A DNA stretch of 64,000 nucleotides from Maylandia zebra (taxonomy: Eukaryota; Chordata; Actinopteri; Cichliformes; Cichlidae). The stretch covers positions 57,216,865-57,280,864 of the forward strand of contig NC_135173.1 of the NCBI RefSeq assembly GCF_041146795.1, given 5' to 3'. The notes under the pieces are model-generated. The model was not told the origin of the DNA and did not search any database. It was given only the letters and a program-made list of their open reading frames with translations. Below, one piece after another: positions 1-12,811 of the stretch (position 1 is its first letter; every line of letters starts with the position of its first letter). Position numbers and translations under genes: made by a program.

Positions 1-552
1 TGGCTAGTTAGAGCTGTCATTCATTTATCATTTATGAAATTTTTCTGAATGTGTTTTAATGTGTTTCGAAACATAACATCAATTGTAGTTAATATAAAAG
101 TCTTAAATGTAGCTACATTTAAAAAAAAAAACCATTGTAGTACTCTTGTTTTTTTATTCTTTCTTACCACTATTACAGCAGAGAAATAAAAAAGAAACAC
201 TTAATTGTAGCTTTTCCTGCTGTCTGTGTTTCAATCTCAGGGTGCATGAAAGGACAGATTCAAGTGTCGTTGAAGGCTGGGCTCTTGCAGTATTCTATAT
301 TTAGAGGGGTCATGAGTGCACTTGTCCAGAAAGTCACTTAGCTGTGGAGAGGAAATCCTACTGATACTCTGTTAGCTTTCTGACACCCATGCAGAGTTGT
401 TTCAGCACAGTCCACATGTCACAGAAATGTTAGTCTACTATCTTCCTTTGTTTATACCCACAAGGCTAATGTTCCATGGGGAGGAGTGCAGGTTTGGAGT
501 TAGAGTCAGGACAATCACATCACTCTAGTTCCAATCAGCACATTTGCATTAC
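1..552. other. rilpl1 intron sequence at left edge
   Basis: A/T-rich sequence with no exon I can recognise. I looked for the RH2-domain exon of RILPL1 on the minus strand and did not find it, so the gene presumably continues past the edge. Confidence 0.6.
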
Positions 553-699
553 CCAAAGCAACACTGCATCGTCCTCAGCATCCTCGTGTGTCTCTGGGCT
601 GAGGGAACCACACAGAGGCCACGATACACCATCAACCCCCCCGGGTGTCAGCTCTGAGGAGCCCTCAGCCCCCACCAACACTGTAGCAATTTTACCACA
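553..699 (-). CDS. rilpl1: Possible fifth rilpl1 exon (147 nt cassette)
   Basis: This 49-codon stretch is open in the frame expected after the exon ending at 1420 (phase 0 in, phase 0 out). It is bounded by a CAG acceptor (just above 699) and a GG/GTAATG donor (just below 553). It encodes an acidic Gly/Ser/Glu-rich linker (for example SPETHEDAEDDAVLLW). Mammalian RILPL1 has an acidic linker at this point before the RH2 domain, but I see no residue-level match. It could be a fish-specific or alternative exon, or a chance open frame. Confidence 0.3.
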
Positions 700-1419
700 C
701 TGGTGAGGCAAAAGACAGTTTGTGAGACATATAAATAAACTATTGAGTTGCTCCGAGGATTTGTGGTGCACAATCTACAGTTCAAATAAAAGATGGTGGT
801 TTGAACAACTGCATGTGAAAATGATCAAATCTGTTATACAATGCAAACGATTTGCATAACATGCTAGTTTGTTTGCTCATTTCTCACAACAAGTCAAGAG
901 AAGATCAAACTAAAAGGTTAGCTTCACACAAAGATGGAAGCTGGGTGAAACTTCCAATAATGTTTCTTTTATTATTTTTCACCATCATTTTCTGTTCCAA
1001 TGTATGTACAAATATTCCAATACCTCAGGCTTCAGACTACCCTAACTAAAGTATTTTTTCTGTGTTTGGCTCTGTATGACATTATGACAGTGGATATTCC
1101 TAATATGGTCATCTCACATTGGCCCCACCTACTTGCTAGTACAAAACTTCTGTGTTTTGTTTGCAAAGGGCAGTGAAGAAGAATTTGGGGGAATTTAGCA
1201 AAAACATCTTGTTTCACACAGAGAATGACCTGAAGGGCTTCACCAAGGCCCAGCATAAGATAGAGAAGGATTATTTAACTATATAACATACAGAGAGTCC
1301 AAAAATTAAGAAATATAGAGCTTGTGTAATAGGTCCACATTAAAGTAAGCAATGTTATCTGTACAAAAAACTAAAACGTGAAAAGAAAAAGTTATGCTCA
1401 GTTTTCCCTGTGCTGTTAC

Positions 1420-4400
1420 CTCTGCGGGTGAAGGAGGCTGAGGTGGGGGCTCGTCCGGGTTCTGAGCAGGCAGCTCTCCTTGAAGCCGTTCCCTTAAGCG
1501 TGCCGCTTCCTGTCGAAGAGCAGCAACTTCCTGTCCCCGAGCCTGAGCACTGGCCTCCAGCTCAACCTTCTGTTCAATGAGAGCTTTCCCTTGAGCTTCT
1601 ACCACAGAGATTTTATGGCGCAGGTCATGGTTGATTTTCATTAGTCGAGACTGTTGCTGCTGGAGCTGGAGAAAGAAACAGAGAGACAATGGGCTGCATG
1701 GTCTCGCGTTTCTCAGAACTGCCACACAGGAGGTAAAAGCCACCCATCAAAGGTAAGAGCACGCATTTTCAGGCAATCTGTCTGAGGAGATATTGATTGT
1801 GCTGTACTGGGTGACACACAAACCATTAGTGGGTGTCAGGGGGTTTCTAAAGCCACAGAACAAATGAACAGCTAAATTCATGGACAAGTGAAATAATATA
1901 AATGACTGAAATGGAAATTCACTGTTAATATCCTAAAATACCTGGGCCTTAGCATTTCAGAGTGCGAGTGCCTAGGCTGCCTTTCCCAGCATGACAGCAA
2001 AGGAAACCAAATGAGTGACGTCTGAGTACTCAACTTCACTGTATATCTAAAGTAAGTTTCACATGTGGAAAATCTTGGACTAAAGAACATTTTGAAGTCT
2101 CACAATGCACATTATTTTTCTACCTACCCATGCGTACAAATTCACATAACTCCTGAAATGTTCAGGAACCTTTACATATCAGCCTTTACTTGGCTGATAT
2201 GTTTCCTGTTTTGAATGTTCAACTGTAGTATCACATACTATCACATAGTTCTGTGTTGTGTCTTATCTGCCTATCCAAGTTTTTTTTCTTCAGATCTCTA
2301 GTAGCTATTTTGGTGTCTCATCTGTCCTCTGCTGTCTCCCATCCTGCTCACAGTAAACAGGAAGGTTATGACAACAAAAACTGTTCCCTAAACTGTATTT
2401 TTTTGTCATAATTAGATCATTAACCCATGTTAATTATCATTTTACTACACACATAAGCACATGTCTTGGTATCAGTCTTATCTATGATGTTGTATACAGC
2501 TGTATTCACAAGCTAAAGTGTGAGCTGCTGATATTTATGTTAGTAATGGTTTAGTTTTCTGACAAAGATTTGGAAAACCAGTAGATCAATAGTAGATTAG
2601 CTGACTTGCTAAAGAATCTTCTTCATCGACATCCTGAACTTGAGGCCACAGCATTTTTACGTTCCCTTTATCCACCACCTCATCCAGGACTCATCCATCC
2701 TTTTTAAAAATACTTCCATATTCATAGCAGAGCTATGGCCAAAGGCCAAAAGATGAGTTGTGTAACCTCTTCTGTAACATGTATAACCTCTCTCGCTCTG
2801 AGAGAACCAAAAACCTGCATATTTGCATTTTGCACCAGCACATTCTAGGGGTGTTTAATGCATGACTGGAATGACAGATCAACAGATCCGGGGCTCTTTT
2901 TTTTTTTTTTTTTTTACAAAAAATCTGAAGCTTTGATGCCTATGGTGACACGTCAAAATGTCTGCTGTGAAAAAGGTTTTATTGAACCTGACATTAAAAA
3001 ACTGGCTCTGCTGTTATTTTCTGGAAAGCCATCTTGTGAAATTTTACATGTTTATTGGAGAAATTTTAGTCCTCTATGTCAGCTTCTGACTCGTTGACCT
3101 TTTCCAGATCTATGGCCATGTCTTCAATTTGCCACACAATCCAGACTGGTCTGTAGTGATGTCCTTTGCATGACCTTTACTCTGGCTTGTTCACACTACA
3201 CTGTCGCATTTAGGTGGGGTCTCTTTGTGATCTGAAACCTAATCTATACAAAAGAAATACTCACAGGCAAACAAAACACATCAAACACCCTTCATCTGAT
3301 AATGTGAGACTTTGTAAATTATACATGTAGGCTATTTGTTTTTGAGACTTGTATGATCCACTTCAAAGGTTTGTAAAATCAAGATAAAGAAGTTAAATTA
3401 TTTGAGACTTTGCAGAAATTATTTACGAAAATAAACAAATACTTTGCACATTTCCAGGGTTTCTTAGCCTATGTTGAGGTGGGAAGCTAGAACTTGAAGG
3501 TAGGGAACTTGGGCACTCTGATAAAATAATCTTAAGAAACAAAAGTCTGATCAATGATTGGAAAACTAATTTGTTACAATCTATTTTTAGCTATTTTTAA
3601 ATAGATGCTCGGAAGACCCATTCTATCCCTGAACTTTTTTTTTTTACCTTTTTTTAAACATTAAAACACTGGCAGCAAATATGTCTGCTTAATACTGAGC
3701 CAAAACATTTGCTGCTCGATCTAACCAGGCCTCTCTTATATTTAAAATATAGAAAATATCTGAATTCTTTATAATTCACACAAGAAGAAAAAAAACAGCC
3801 TCTTCTCATTGAGGCACCGAGTTTTTGTGTCCTTACTGCTTCTATGTCCTCGTTTTTTAGAGTCAGTTCACGGTCCTTGGCTCGAATCTCATCTCTCTGC
3901 TTGTCCACCACTTCTTTGAGCTTCTTCATCACCTGCCTCTCCCTTTCTGACATACCTGGAAATCGGTGACAGAGGGGGGAAAAATTGTCAGCCATAAAAA
4001 TAAACAGGACAAATAGATTTTTCATCTGGGCTGACAGGCAGACGTGAGCTCTGATTTGTGTGTGAGGCTGGCAGGTGTGCTTGTACACTGAAGCTGGTCT
4101 GTGCGTCAGGGTGACTGTGGCCTCTGTGTGAGACCACGGAGAAGCCTCTGACGCAGGGATGAGACTGGCTCACCATTAACACAGAGAAGGCTCCCTTTGT
4201 TTGTGTTTGTATCTGAGTGTGGTACTGCGTGCACAGCAGAGAGAGAGAGGGACACACACATGAGAAACGTATCGAGGGCAAACGGACAAGTTTCGGGGCG
4301 CACACGGCAGAAACTTTAACTGAATTTCCAGGAAAATCAGCAAAAGACAAGCTGTTTCATGCTCTGCTGTGATGTAAACATTACTAGGTATTAGCAGGTT

Positions 4401-7400
4401 TTGAGTGGTAGCATGCAGACTCCCAACACTGAAGCAGGAGTCTGTTATTTGGAATTATTATCAGGAACATGCTCACAGTGTTAGTAAAAAAAAATTACCC
4501 ATGCACATGTTTCAGAAATCCGACAGTAACTGCAAAGCTCTTTGTAGGAACAATGCATAACCACACTTTCCCTGAAAAGTGACAAGCCTACTCAATGAGC
4601 CTACTTTTGACTCGATTCAATCTTGGTCTCAAAGATTTGCGTAGAGGGCAGTAACATTTCTACACACATATTAGTGAATAACACATAATAATGTTTTAAA
4701 GCAACTGACTTGTAAGTCATTCACATTCTCAGTCACTTGTAAACTGGTGTGTATCATGAAAAACACACATACAAACACATTTTCTTTTTCTTTTAAGCTA
4801 GACAGTACTTTTCTTAGATGGAGCTCCACATCCTCACCCTCATGCCTCTGCAGCTCCTCCTCGCTCATGGGGTCTTTCATGGACATATTGGTGAGAAGGG
4901 TTTTGTTCTCTTCCTGCAGCTGAGCAATCTGGGAGAGCAAATCCTGAGCTTCTCCCCTCCACACATCCTCCACCAGCTCCAACTCCTGCACTCAGACACA
5001 TACACACAAACTGTTATACTGTACATGTATCATTACCGATCACGTTTGTTATGGCTCGGTAAAACTAGAGTTAAAAAATCGGACTGAAGGCCTCATTGCA
5101 TTGAGGTTTTTTTGCTGCCTGACTGCAAGGTGATTGTACATAAAAGCAATATTACCAAGCACTTATGTACAGACCTGCTTCCCTGGTTCAAAGAAACCAT
5201 TTTAAAGCCAACAAGCAATTTCACTGCAAACATTCGCAATAATTTTGGTTGTGTAATGGGAGGATCAATGCATTGCTCCACTTTGGTCCTGACTATCTCA
5301 ACAACAACTGGATGGACATAGTTTCTACGAGCATTTATGGTGCCCAGACCGGCATTACAAAACAAAACTGGCACTGCTGTGGTCTTCTGAGTTTTTCCTC
5401 TTTGTGGTTTATGCGCATGTGTAAGAAAAAGAAATCTCAACATCTCTAACTTTCAGAATTTACTGCAGTAATTTGCTTTTAAAGAACACAATTGTCATAT
5501 CAAAGAGTAATGCGTTAATGACAAAAGCCTATAAAACACAATCGAATTGACTTGCTTTAAATTGTGGAAAATTTTTGGCAGATACTAAAAACGAAACATC
5601 TTCCTCAAGTCAGTCACTCAGACCCTAGATGATTCATATAGCAACTGGAAAACCAGGAACAAACAGGAAACAGGAAGCATGAGTCATTCTGTTCATATTG
5701 TCAAAGCAGCCACATTAACAAGAATGCATAATTTGCTGTTTGTACTTCATTTTTCCAGTTTACCTGTGAATGAATAGGCAAACATCACTATTACTTTGAA
5801 AGTGTGATGCATGTTTTTCAAATGTGATTCCATATTTAAATGTTTATTTTCAATTATATCAGAGGTGACTGTATCCGAATCGTTGTTGAACAGCTAGTTA
5901 GGATTCTGAGCAAAAGTAAGAGTTGCAGTCATCAACAAGAGAGAATTTTAAAGACTTTTTAAGGATTGTAAACATGCAAAATTTGACACGTTGGTCGCTA
6001 CCATGGTGAAGGTACCACGGGAGGCTACGCAGACTGTGCACGGGAGGAGTGGAAATGACGGATTCTGTGGACATGTGCCATTTCACACTGCTCCGAGGCC
6101 TGCTGGAATCAGTTTCATTGATTTTAGTGGGAGCATGTGCACTACACATGGGCAACATATGCTACATGTTCAGTCATTGGGTTCATGACAAAAACAAAAC
6201 AAAAAACCTACACAAAGTTTTATTATTATATACACTGCTGCACAACTCTTACATTAGCTTTTATATACACAAAAGAAAACTGTGCACGGAGCCAATAAAC
6301 ACTACACCGCATATTTTCACTGTGGATGTGAACTTTTCATTTCCATGTGAAAACTGTGCTGGCTTCAAATGGCCTGTGAGTTGCAGCACAAACAGCCTTC
6401 TCCGCTTTATCACGGTCACGAGACAGTTAATATGTGAACCACTGGCTCAGTCACTGTCACGAGAAACTGACACTAACTTTTTTTATAGCACTGAGCAGTC
6501 TGAGTGTCCGGCTTATTTCAAACCCCAAACACAGGGTCTCCTTTTAGATTCACAAAGATGGAAAATAAATGAAAACATTTAAAGCTCGATGCTTTAATGC
6601 ACTGTATTTAGATTTTACTTGACCATTTCATAATACTTTACATTTAGATTCCAAAGGGAAATGTACTTTTTACCCAGTTCCTTTATGTCTGTCAGCTATA
6701 GCTACTTTCAGATTATATACAAATATATAATTGCCTTATAAAATACAGCATGTGGTTAAGGATGATTTTTTTCCTTTCATGGTGTATGAATACATTTTTA
6801 CTCCATAAATTGTTTTTAGTGGTTCTTGAACCATTGGAAAAAGAAACCCATTCCTAGACATTTCTAAAGTTTACCCAACTCCTACACCAATGAATATGAA
6901 TTAATAATTTATACTCACCTCACTACCACACTGGATGAACCTATATCTAGATTTAGAATAAGTACTATCTGTATGTAAAGTCATTTCAACCACTGGAGCT
7001 CCACCTCAACCAACTTCAGTCACAGACTGTATTTAAAACGGGACATAATGATGAAGGATTTGATCTGACAGAAGTGCTTGATGATACTACGTACAGCCAC
7101 ACTGTGACACTGTATTCATACTGTAGTGATTTTTCAATCAAAGTAAGCCTCGCCCCAAACCTGATTTGTCGATTTTACTTTAAATATGACTAGAATTTAC
7201 TAAATTAACATCGTATGTTATTAAATGAGACTTGAAAAGGCAATTCAGATCATAAGTTCACAAAGTAAGTGTTTGCCAAGATTATAAATCATGTCAGAAA
7301 CAGGATCACTTTATCGTAGACTTCTTTCTAATCTAACTTCCGTTTGAAACCAGAGTCACTTCCCCCGCTATCTATTTAAAAAAGTAAAGGTTTAGAAATT

Positions 7401-8360
7401 TCACCTCCTGCTTCACTTCTTAGAGCTTATGTCCAGCTTTTATTCTGACTGAAACACAAAAATGCTACTTACTATGGCTGCAGCTATGATGTTTTAATTT
7501 TTTGACCATTTTGTGCATTTCTATTTAGTGTTATACATTAATAATGTGCACTAAAAGCATTTTATACATGTTTTACTTTCAGTACTTGCTTTTATTTAAA
7601 TATAATGAAAAAAAGACTCTTTTAGCAGGGCATCCTTCCTGTTATAGGATTTTTACTTAAGTAATTGTTACCACTATCCACGTGCCTTGTAATGCTTTTT
7701 GTCGATATTTTACTGTTTGTTGTTTTCTTGTTTTTTCTATGGTTGAGTGCAAAATATTACTATACAACATTGACTGTAATGGATCATATACTCTGTGTAC
7801 GTGTAGGGGTGTTGTTGTTGTTCAACTTGTTTAACATCCAAAACTTTATTGTGCCTGATTCGTTTTAGAGCAGAGTGACACTTTGACTCTGATCACATTA
7901 TAAATGCAGGACATTTTACTGTGGTATTAGTATTGTCCTAGGAAGACGATCTGAACACGTCCTACACGGATCAAAAACATAGTCTGACAGTCACTGACAA
8001 ATTAAATCTTGACTTCCACTTTTATTCTGTATAGCAGAGAGTGATTGGCTCTGTGGCTGTGCAGTGTGAGACCTTTCTATGCTTCTTCTCCTTCTCCAGC
8101 CGGTCTATGCGCTCCAGACGCAGCTTGTCCAGCTCCAGCCTCAGCTCTTCGGTCTCCGGGCTGATGCTGCTGCGGCTCACCATCACCTCCAGGATCTCCA
8201 GGACCCGCACCACTTTGGGCATGAGCCTAGACAGAGCCTCGCAGCCATACTGGTCTATGATCCGCTCAAACTCCTGCCCCACCACTGCGGCGATGTCATA
8301 CACGTCCATCACCGTGAGGTCAGCCACATTTTTCTCCAGGGCCGACCCGAAGTCCTCCAT
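1420..8360 (-). CDS. rilpl1: RILP-like protein 1 (partial, 3' end beyond left edge)
   Basis: Four certain coding exons on the minus strand: 8360-8073, 4985-4838, 3955-3837 and 1665-1420 (lengths 288, 148, 119, 246; phases 0, 1, 0, 0). Together they give 267 residues closely matching vertebrate RILPL1. Exon 1 holds the RH1 domain (residues about 10-96, with ALEKNVADLTVMDVYDIA and a helix-rich Leu/Arg/Glu end). Exons 2-4 are one long coiled coil (VEDVWRGEAQDLLSQIAQL; MSERERQVMKKLKEVVDKQR; KINHDLRHKISVVEAQGKAL). The ATG at 8360 is chosen because it has GAC before and G after, and aligns with the family's N-terminus; no ATG precedes it in frame. The C-terminal RH2 domain, which in this family binds LRRK2-phosphorylated Rab8/Rab10, is not found and should lie left of base 1. 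Known family role: Rab effector in endolysosomal and ciliary traffic. Confidence 0.95.
1666..3836 (-). other. rilpl1 intron between coding exons 3 and 4
   Basis: About 2.2 kb of intron. It contains a T-rich run near 2898-2916 and a short perfect stem-loop at 2174-2202 (11-bp arms, 7-base loop). I see no coding exon or clear transposon. Confidence 0.7.
4986..8072 (-). other. rilpl1 intron 1
   Basis: About 3.1 kb between the RH1 exon and the first coiled-coil exon. A/T-rich; several open frames occur (one of 177 codons at 6049-6582 on the plus strand) but none has splice context or a recognisable domain. I see nothing else in it. Confidence 0.7.
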
Positions 8361-8640
8361 GTCGAGATAGTTTGTCCCTCCCCGGTTTCCTATTATGTTC
8401 CCTTCGCCGCAACAAACTTCCTCCCCCGTGAAGAACAAGCCTGCTAAGTTACGCTTTATGTCCTCAGCTTGATAAGCGGTGTCCAGAGACTCCTTAAAGC
8501 AGCATATAACACTGGAACTACTGCATATCCATCACTAGCGGCTCAGTCCAGCCTTCCGTTTGATTTTTTTGAGATACATATCGCCTAAGTGCCATCGCTG
8601 TCCCGCCGGAGCTGCGGTGCCCTGTAAGCTAGCAGCTACC
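8361..8640 (-). promoter_or_regulatory. rilpl1: rilpl1 5' UTR and proximal promoter region
   Basis: Directly upstream of the rilpl1 start codon the base composition rises in G+C and CpG compared with the flanking A/T-rich DNA, as at many fish promoters. An exact start site cannot be read from the sequence. Confidence 0.4.
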
Positions 8641-11600
8641 ACTGTCAACCACTACAAAAGTAAACTTCACAATTTCGGCAGCACGTTTCAAAATAAAACC
8701 CGCAAGGAGAAAGATATTCCAACCTCTTCTCATATATTCATAATTGAGATGTTTTAACTAATGCAAAGCAAAGCAATGTGCTTTTTAACAAATAAAAACA
8801 AGATTCCAAAACGTTACTTTTAAGTAAAGATGGAAAAACCATTTAATTCTATTCTTATACAACGAAAAGTAAAGGCTCATTCATTGAAGGAACATTAGAA
8901 GCACACTTATCGACTCCTGTATATCAAAATAAGCCCTTCCAAAATTAAATAGCTTCCAGCTGAACACGAAGAAACAACTGCTATGATTTTATGGTCAAAA
9001 CATCTGTGTATGGTGTTGAAGAAAGATCAACAGAATTTTAACACGGGGCCGAGTCAGCCTTTCAGGTAATACCTGAAGGCGACGCCTTAAGAACATCTTA
9101 TTTCCTGGCAAAAGGGGGAGTATCTTGAGGGAGTGTGTGTAAGGCTAAAATTAAATATGAAACACTGAAAGCGCCTACCTTAGAAAATTTCAACATACCC
9201 CGAAGTAAAACGTGGTGGAACGCTGATATATTTTGCATCACCGTGTCACTAGTAACGTCATCCCTTTTTGCACGTGCTGTTCATGAGGGCCATGACCTAG
9301 TGTATCCACTGCTGTTCCTATGGAGATCAATAGTCTTATCTCAGTGGACAAAACAATAATTTAACAGTGCAGCAGGTTTGTGCAGAGTACCAGTTGTGAA
9401 TACACTGTTACCTTGTACCGTTTATTAGTGCTTTTATTTTAAATATGATGAAGTCGAACGCCGGTTGCCTTTCCCTAACTTTACTTCCTGTTTGGTCCCT
9501 GCGTGAATCACAGTGGCTACTTCCATAGTGGTGAGGTTGCAGTTTGTATTGCGCATGACTGAAATAAGAGACGGACGAGGTCGCTGTGTGAATATATTAC
9601 AGCACGAAGAGACGATTAACGCCTAAAACAACGCATTACTCTTCAACTAAACCGAATAAAGTGTGCTTTATGGAGGGGGGTAATCCAAGTCTACATAGAG
9701 TCTTTGAACATTTAATGAATCCAGAAATAACAGAACTGCATTCATATTTACTGATGTCATATTATATGAATTGTAACACTGGGTTATAATAACAATTATA
9801 GGAACAATGATATATAAAGGAATATTTCTAAATGTTAACAAAGAAGGAAAGAGAAGTTTAGGGCTTTGAGAATTTTACTGTTCATAAACCAGCAATCTAA
9901 ACATTTAGATTTGTAAATTTTGTGTCAACAAATCTTTTGACAAATCGTCCCAGCTTTACTTTACACCTGACACTCATACTGAAGTCAGTTAGATGTATAT
10001 ATGAAGATCTTGCTGTGAGGCAGCAGTGCTAACCAACGTGCTGCCCACTTCTACAAATAAAACATTTTTACTCAGCTGTGCAATGTAGTTTGTAGTTTTT
10101 CAGCGTAAGTGTTTGAAAAGAAGAATAGCTGTCTGTGGGGGGAAATTAGCTGAGGCTAAGAAGGATGTGTGTTGTGCGGAAAGAGTTAGAGAACTGGATT
10201 AACTCTGTTACTTGAGGGCTTGAGTGGCTGAGGACCAGGAAGGGTCATTGTGCAGGTAGGGACATTTCTGGAAAGTCCTTCACCTTATAGGTGATAGATT
10301 CTGGTGGTAAGCAGCTGATGGTGAACTCAGATTTCCTCAGAGCAACATGAGGAGAACAGGAGAGGTTTTGCATGGCTTGGCACAGACTGGCAACAAGGTA
10401 ACAAAGTTAGTCAATGACAAGCAGAGACATAGCAAAGACAATCTGGCAGAAATCTGCTACACCATCCAGCCCCCAGGTATGAGAAGGACAATCTGAGCAG
10501 AACTCCGCCCACAGGCAAACCCACAGAGCCCACTTCCACCTAGAACTCAAAGCGACTTTTACAAAGTGAGAGAGGAACAGAAAATAAACACAAAAACATC
10601 AGACCCTGTACAGACCATGACAACTATGTTGAGAAATGAGGGTTGAAATGTGGGGAGAGTTCAAACTGTGGATTTTTGAGAAATATAAGAGCAGGTTATC
10701 ACTAGCTGGCTAACCTAAATGCTAAGATCCTCAGAAGTGAAAAATGACCATTGTGTGCTTATGTAAAAAATTTTAAGCCCAATAGCAAAAACTGTGACTA
10801 ACAAAGAAAGGATAAAGCTTGAAGCATATGGAAGACAGAAAAATAAAAAATGAATAACATGCATTAATGCATGGTAAAGATGAGCTCGATGAATCATGGG
10901 AAGTCCAAGGTTAATCAAAAATGGAAGTTTTAAGCCACGTGACTGTTAAAAATCACATTCTTTAAGAACAGAGGAATGCCACTTTCAGGAAGTCAAACAT
11001 CTTTCTTTTGTTTTTCAAGAGGAGCCAGAGGATCATAAGCAATGAGTCTGTAGGACTACTGATGATCAGGCTTTCAGATATCTTAAATGTAATAAATAAA
11101 GCACAGTCAAAAGACAAACAGCACCTTAACGAGAGAAACAAAAACAGATACACAAACTTAGCATCTTCTTGTGTGAGTGTGATAATGAGGGTGAGAAGCT
11201 AAAATAATGAATCCCCTTCCTTGCACAGAAGAGGCCTAGCCACGCTGGATCACAACTCCCAAGGAAGTGGGTCGACAACTACACCAGATCATGTGGCCAT
11301 AAGCCCTTGAAACACCAAGTACTCACATCCCCAAGGAGGCAGCAACGAGGAGGGGCAGTAGGAGGGGCAACCCTTCATCCTCTATGACTATGTTGTACTG
11401 AAGTTGAGGCACAGCAACCCCAGACATATAGACATATACTGGCCACACAAACACAACAATGCACAAAAATACACATCCATCCATGTTGATGTGTGTATGA
11501 ACAGAGGGTGGGTGCTGGGATGTAAAACTTGAGAAGGCGAGAAAGTAGGTACCTCAATTCCCCATACTACCCTGCCACACAGTGGGAATAAGTGGGCCTA

Positions 11601-12545
11601 CTGCAACCACATCCCGGAGCACCCCAACATCCAAGGCCAGAAAAAACAAGATAAGGGTCTCTTTTACAGAGTGAGGGAGGGTGGCTAAAGTCAAGAGTTG
11701 TTCATTGGGTGGGAACGTACTGCTTTGGCGACACATTTGATATGCATCTAGACAGAAAGTATTGAGTCCAGAACGACACCCAGGTGGCAAATTTCTGGGC
11801 ATAGCCAGATGGTGCAACTGTCTACATCAATGAATAGTCTTCCAGATTAGGGCCATGGGAGCTGCAACCAAGAGCCGTTTTATTACTGTTGACCTTGAGT
11901 AAATTAATATGTCTGACTCTTATCTAAACAGATTTTGGCAGTGTTCTCAACAACAGCATTCACATAGCATTTGGGAGTTCATAAGCAGGTGGCAGCACCT
12001 GTTGGTGCGCCTTAGTATCAGTGGCGTCAGACACTTGGCCCTCAGCATCTGCTACCACTCTTTTCCTTGGTAGGAGGGGTTTAGGTGACTTTCTGCTTTA
12101 TAGCATAAATTGGTCCAACAGATGAATATGAGTGAGACTGGTCATGTTTGATAGACACCATAGCTGAGAATGTTTAATTTCTGTGGTAGGAGTACAAGCA
12201 TAAGATGTGGTTGCAGGTGAGGGATTAAGTGTTAAAGCTTCCTGTGCACATTCCCACTTAAATGCAACTTCCAGAGCTTGAAGCAGTAGATAGAAACCAG
12301 CAACAAGGAGTTACATTGCTGGCTCACCAGTGTTAGGGAATGCATCTGATACCAGCCTTATAAGTTCTGCAGCATATAGTCCTCCTGGTAGGATATGCCT
12401 GGATAACGGAGCCTTCGTGGCGGAAGCTGTTTTGCCACCAAACATTTTTGAAGGTTAATGTCTGACACTCATCCAGTGCTGTTGTCATTAATGTGATCCA
12501 ATCACAAAATGATTAAAATATTGTGAATAGAAAACCTAAAGAAAA
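8641..12545. other. Intergenic spacer between hip1r 3' end and rilpl1 5' end
   Basis: About 3.9 kb without a gene I can support. A small CpG-containing patch with ETS-like (ACTTCCTG) and NRF1-like (TTGCGCATGAC) words lies at about 9470-9570. From about 10.2 kb rightwards the sequence looks like old interspersed repeat material, including a segment at 12077-12388 that recurs at 17163-17463. Confidence 0.6.
12077..12388. repeat. Copy 1 of a ~300-bp duplicated segment
   Basis: Nearly identical to 17163-17463 in the same orientation. Both copies begin at GGGTTTA, one base differs, then GTGACTTTCTGC follows, and both end at TCCTCCTGG. Copy 1 carries an 11-base insertion near 12325 that copy 2 lacks. 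Flanking sequences differ completely, so this is a defined unit, probably a fragment of a transposable element I cannot name. Confidence 0.85.
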
Positions 12546-12559
12546 CTGAACAATACAAC

Positions 12560-12565
12560 TTTATT
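12560..12565 (-). terminator. hip1r: hip1r polyadenylation signal (AATAAA)
   Basis: TTTATT on the plus strand reads AATAAA on the minus strand, about 250 bases after the hip1r stop codon. It is the first canonical signal in a plausible position. Confidence 0.6.
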
Positions 12566-12811
12566 TCAGACAATTATCTCATTTTTAATATAGCCATCAG
12601 TGTTATAATTCAAATATTACCATTTAATTTCAAAATTAAGAGCACAAAGAAATGTTGATTTGAAATTCCTCTAACACAACATTTTCAGGAGCCTTAACAA
12701 GTGATACATGTAGAGGTAAAAGTCAGTGTTTCCAAAATATGAAAGCATATTTTTTTTCCTCTAGTGAGTGATTAGCTTAAATCTTTAAGTCAGATTCTTC
12801 CTCAGTCAGCT

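Noticed and set aside
6049-6582. 177-codon plus-strand open frame
   Set aside because: It lies in rilpl1 intron 1, has low-complexity A/T-rich codon use and matches no family I know.
8361-8438. N-terminal extension of RILPL1 upstream of 8360
   Set aside because: The frame is open but has no ATG (it would need a TTG start), and family members start at the residue matched by the ATG at 8360.
8079-8447. Plus-strand open frames opposite rilpl1 exon 1
   Set aside because: Antisense shadows of a conserved coding exon; no independent evidence.
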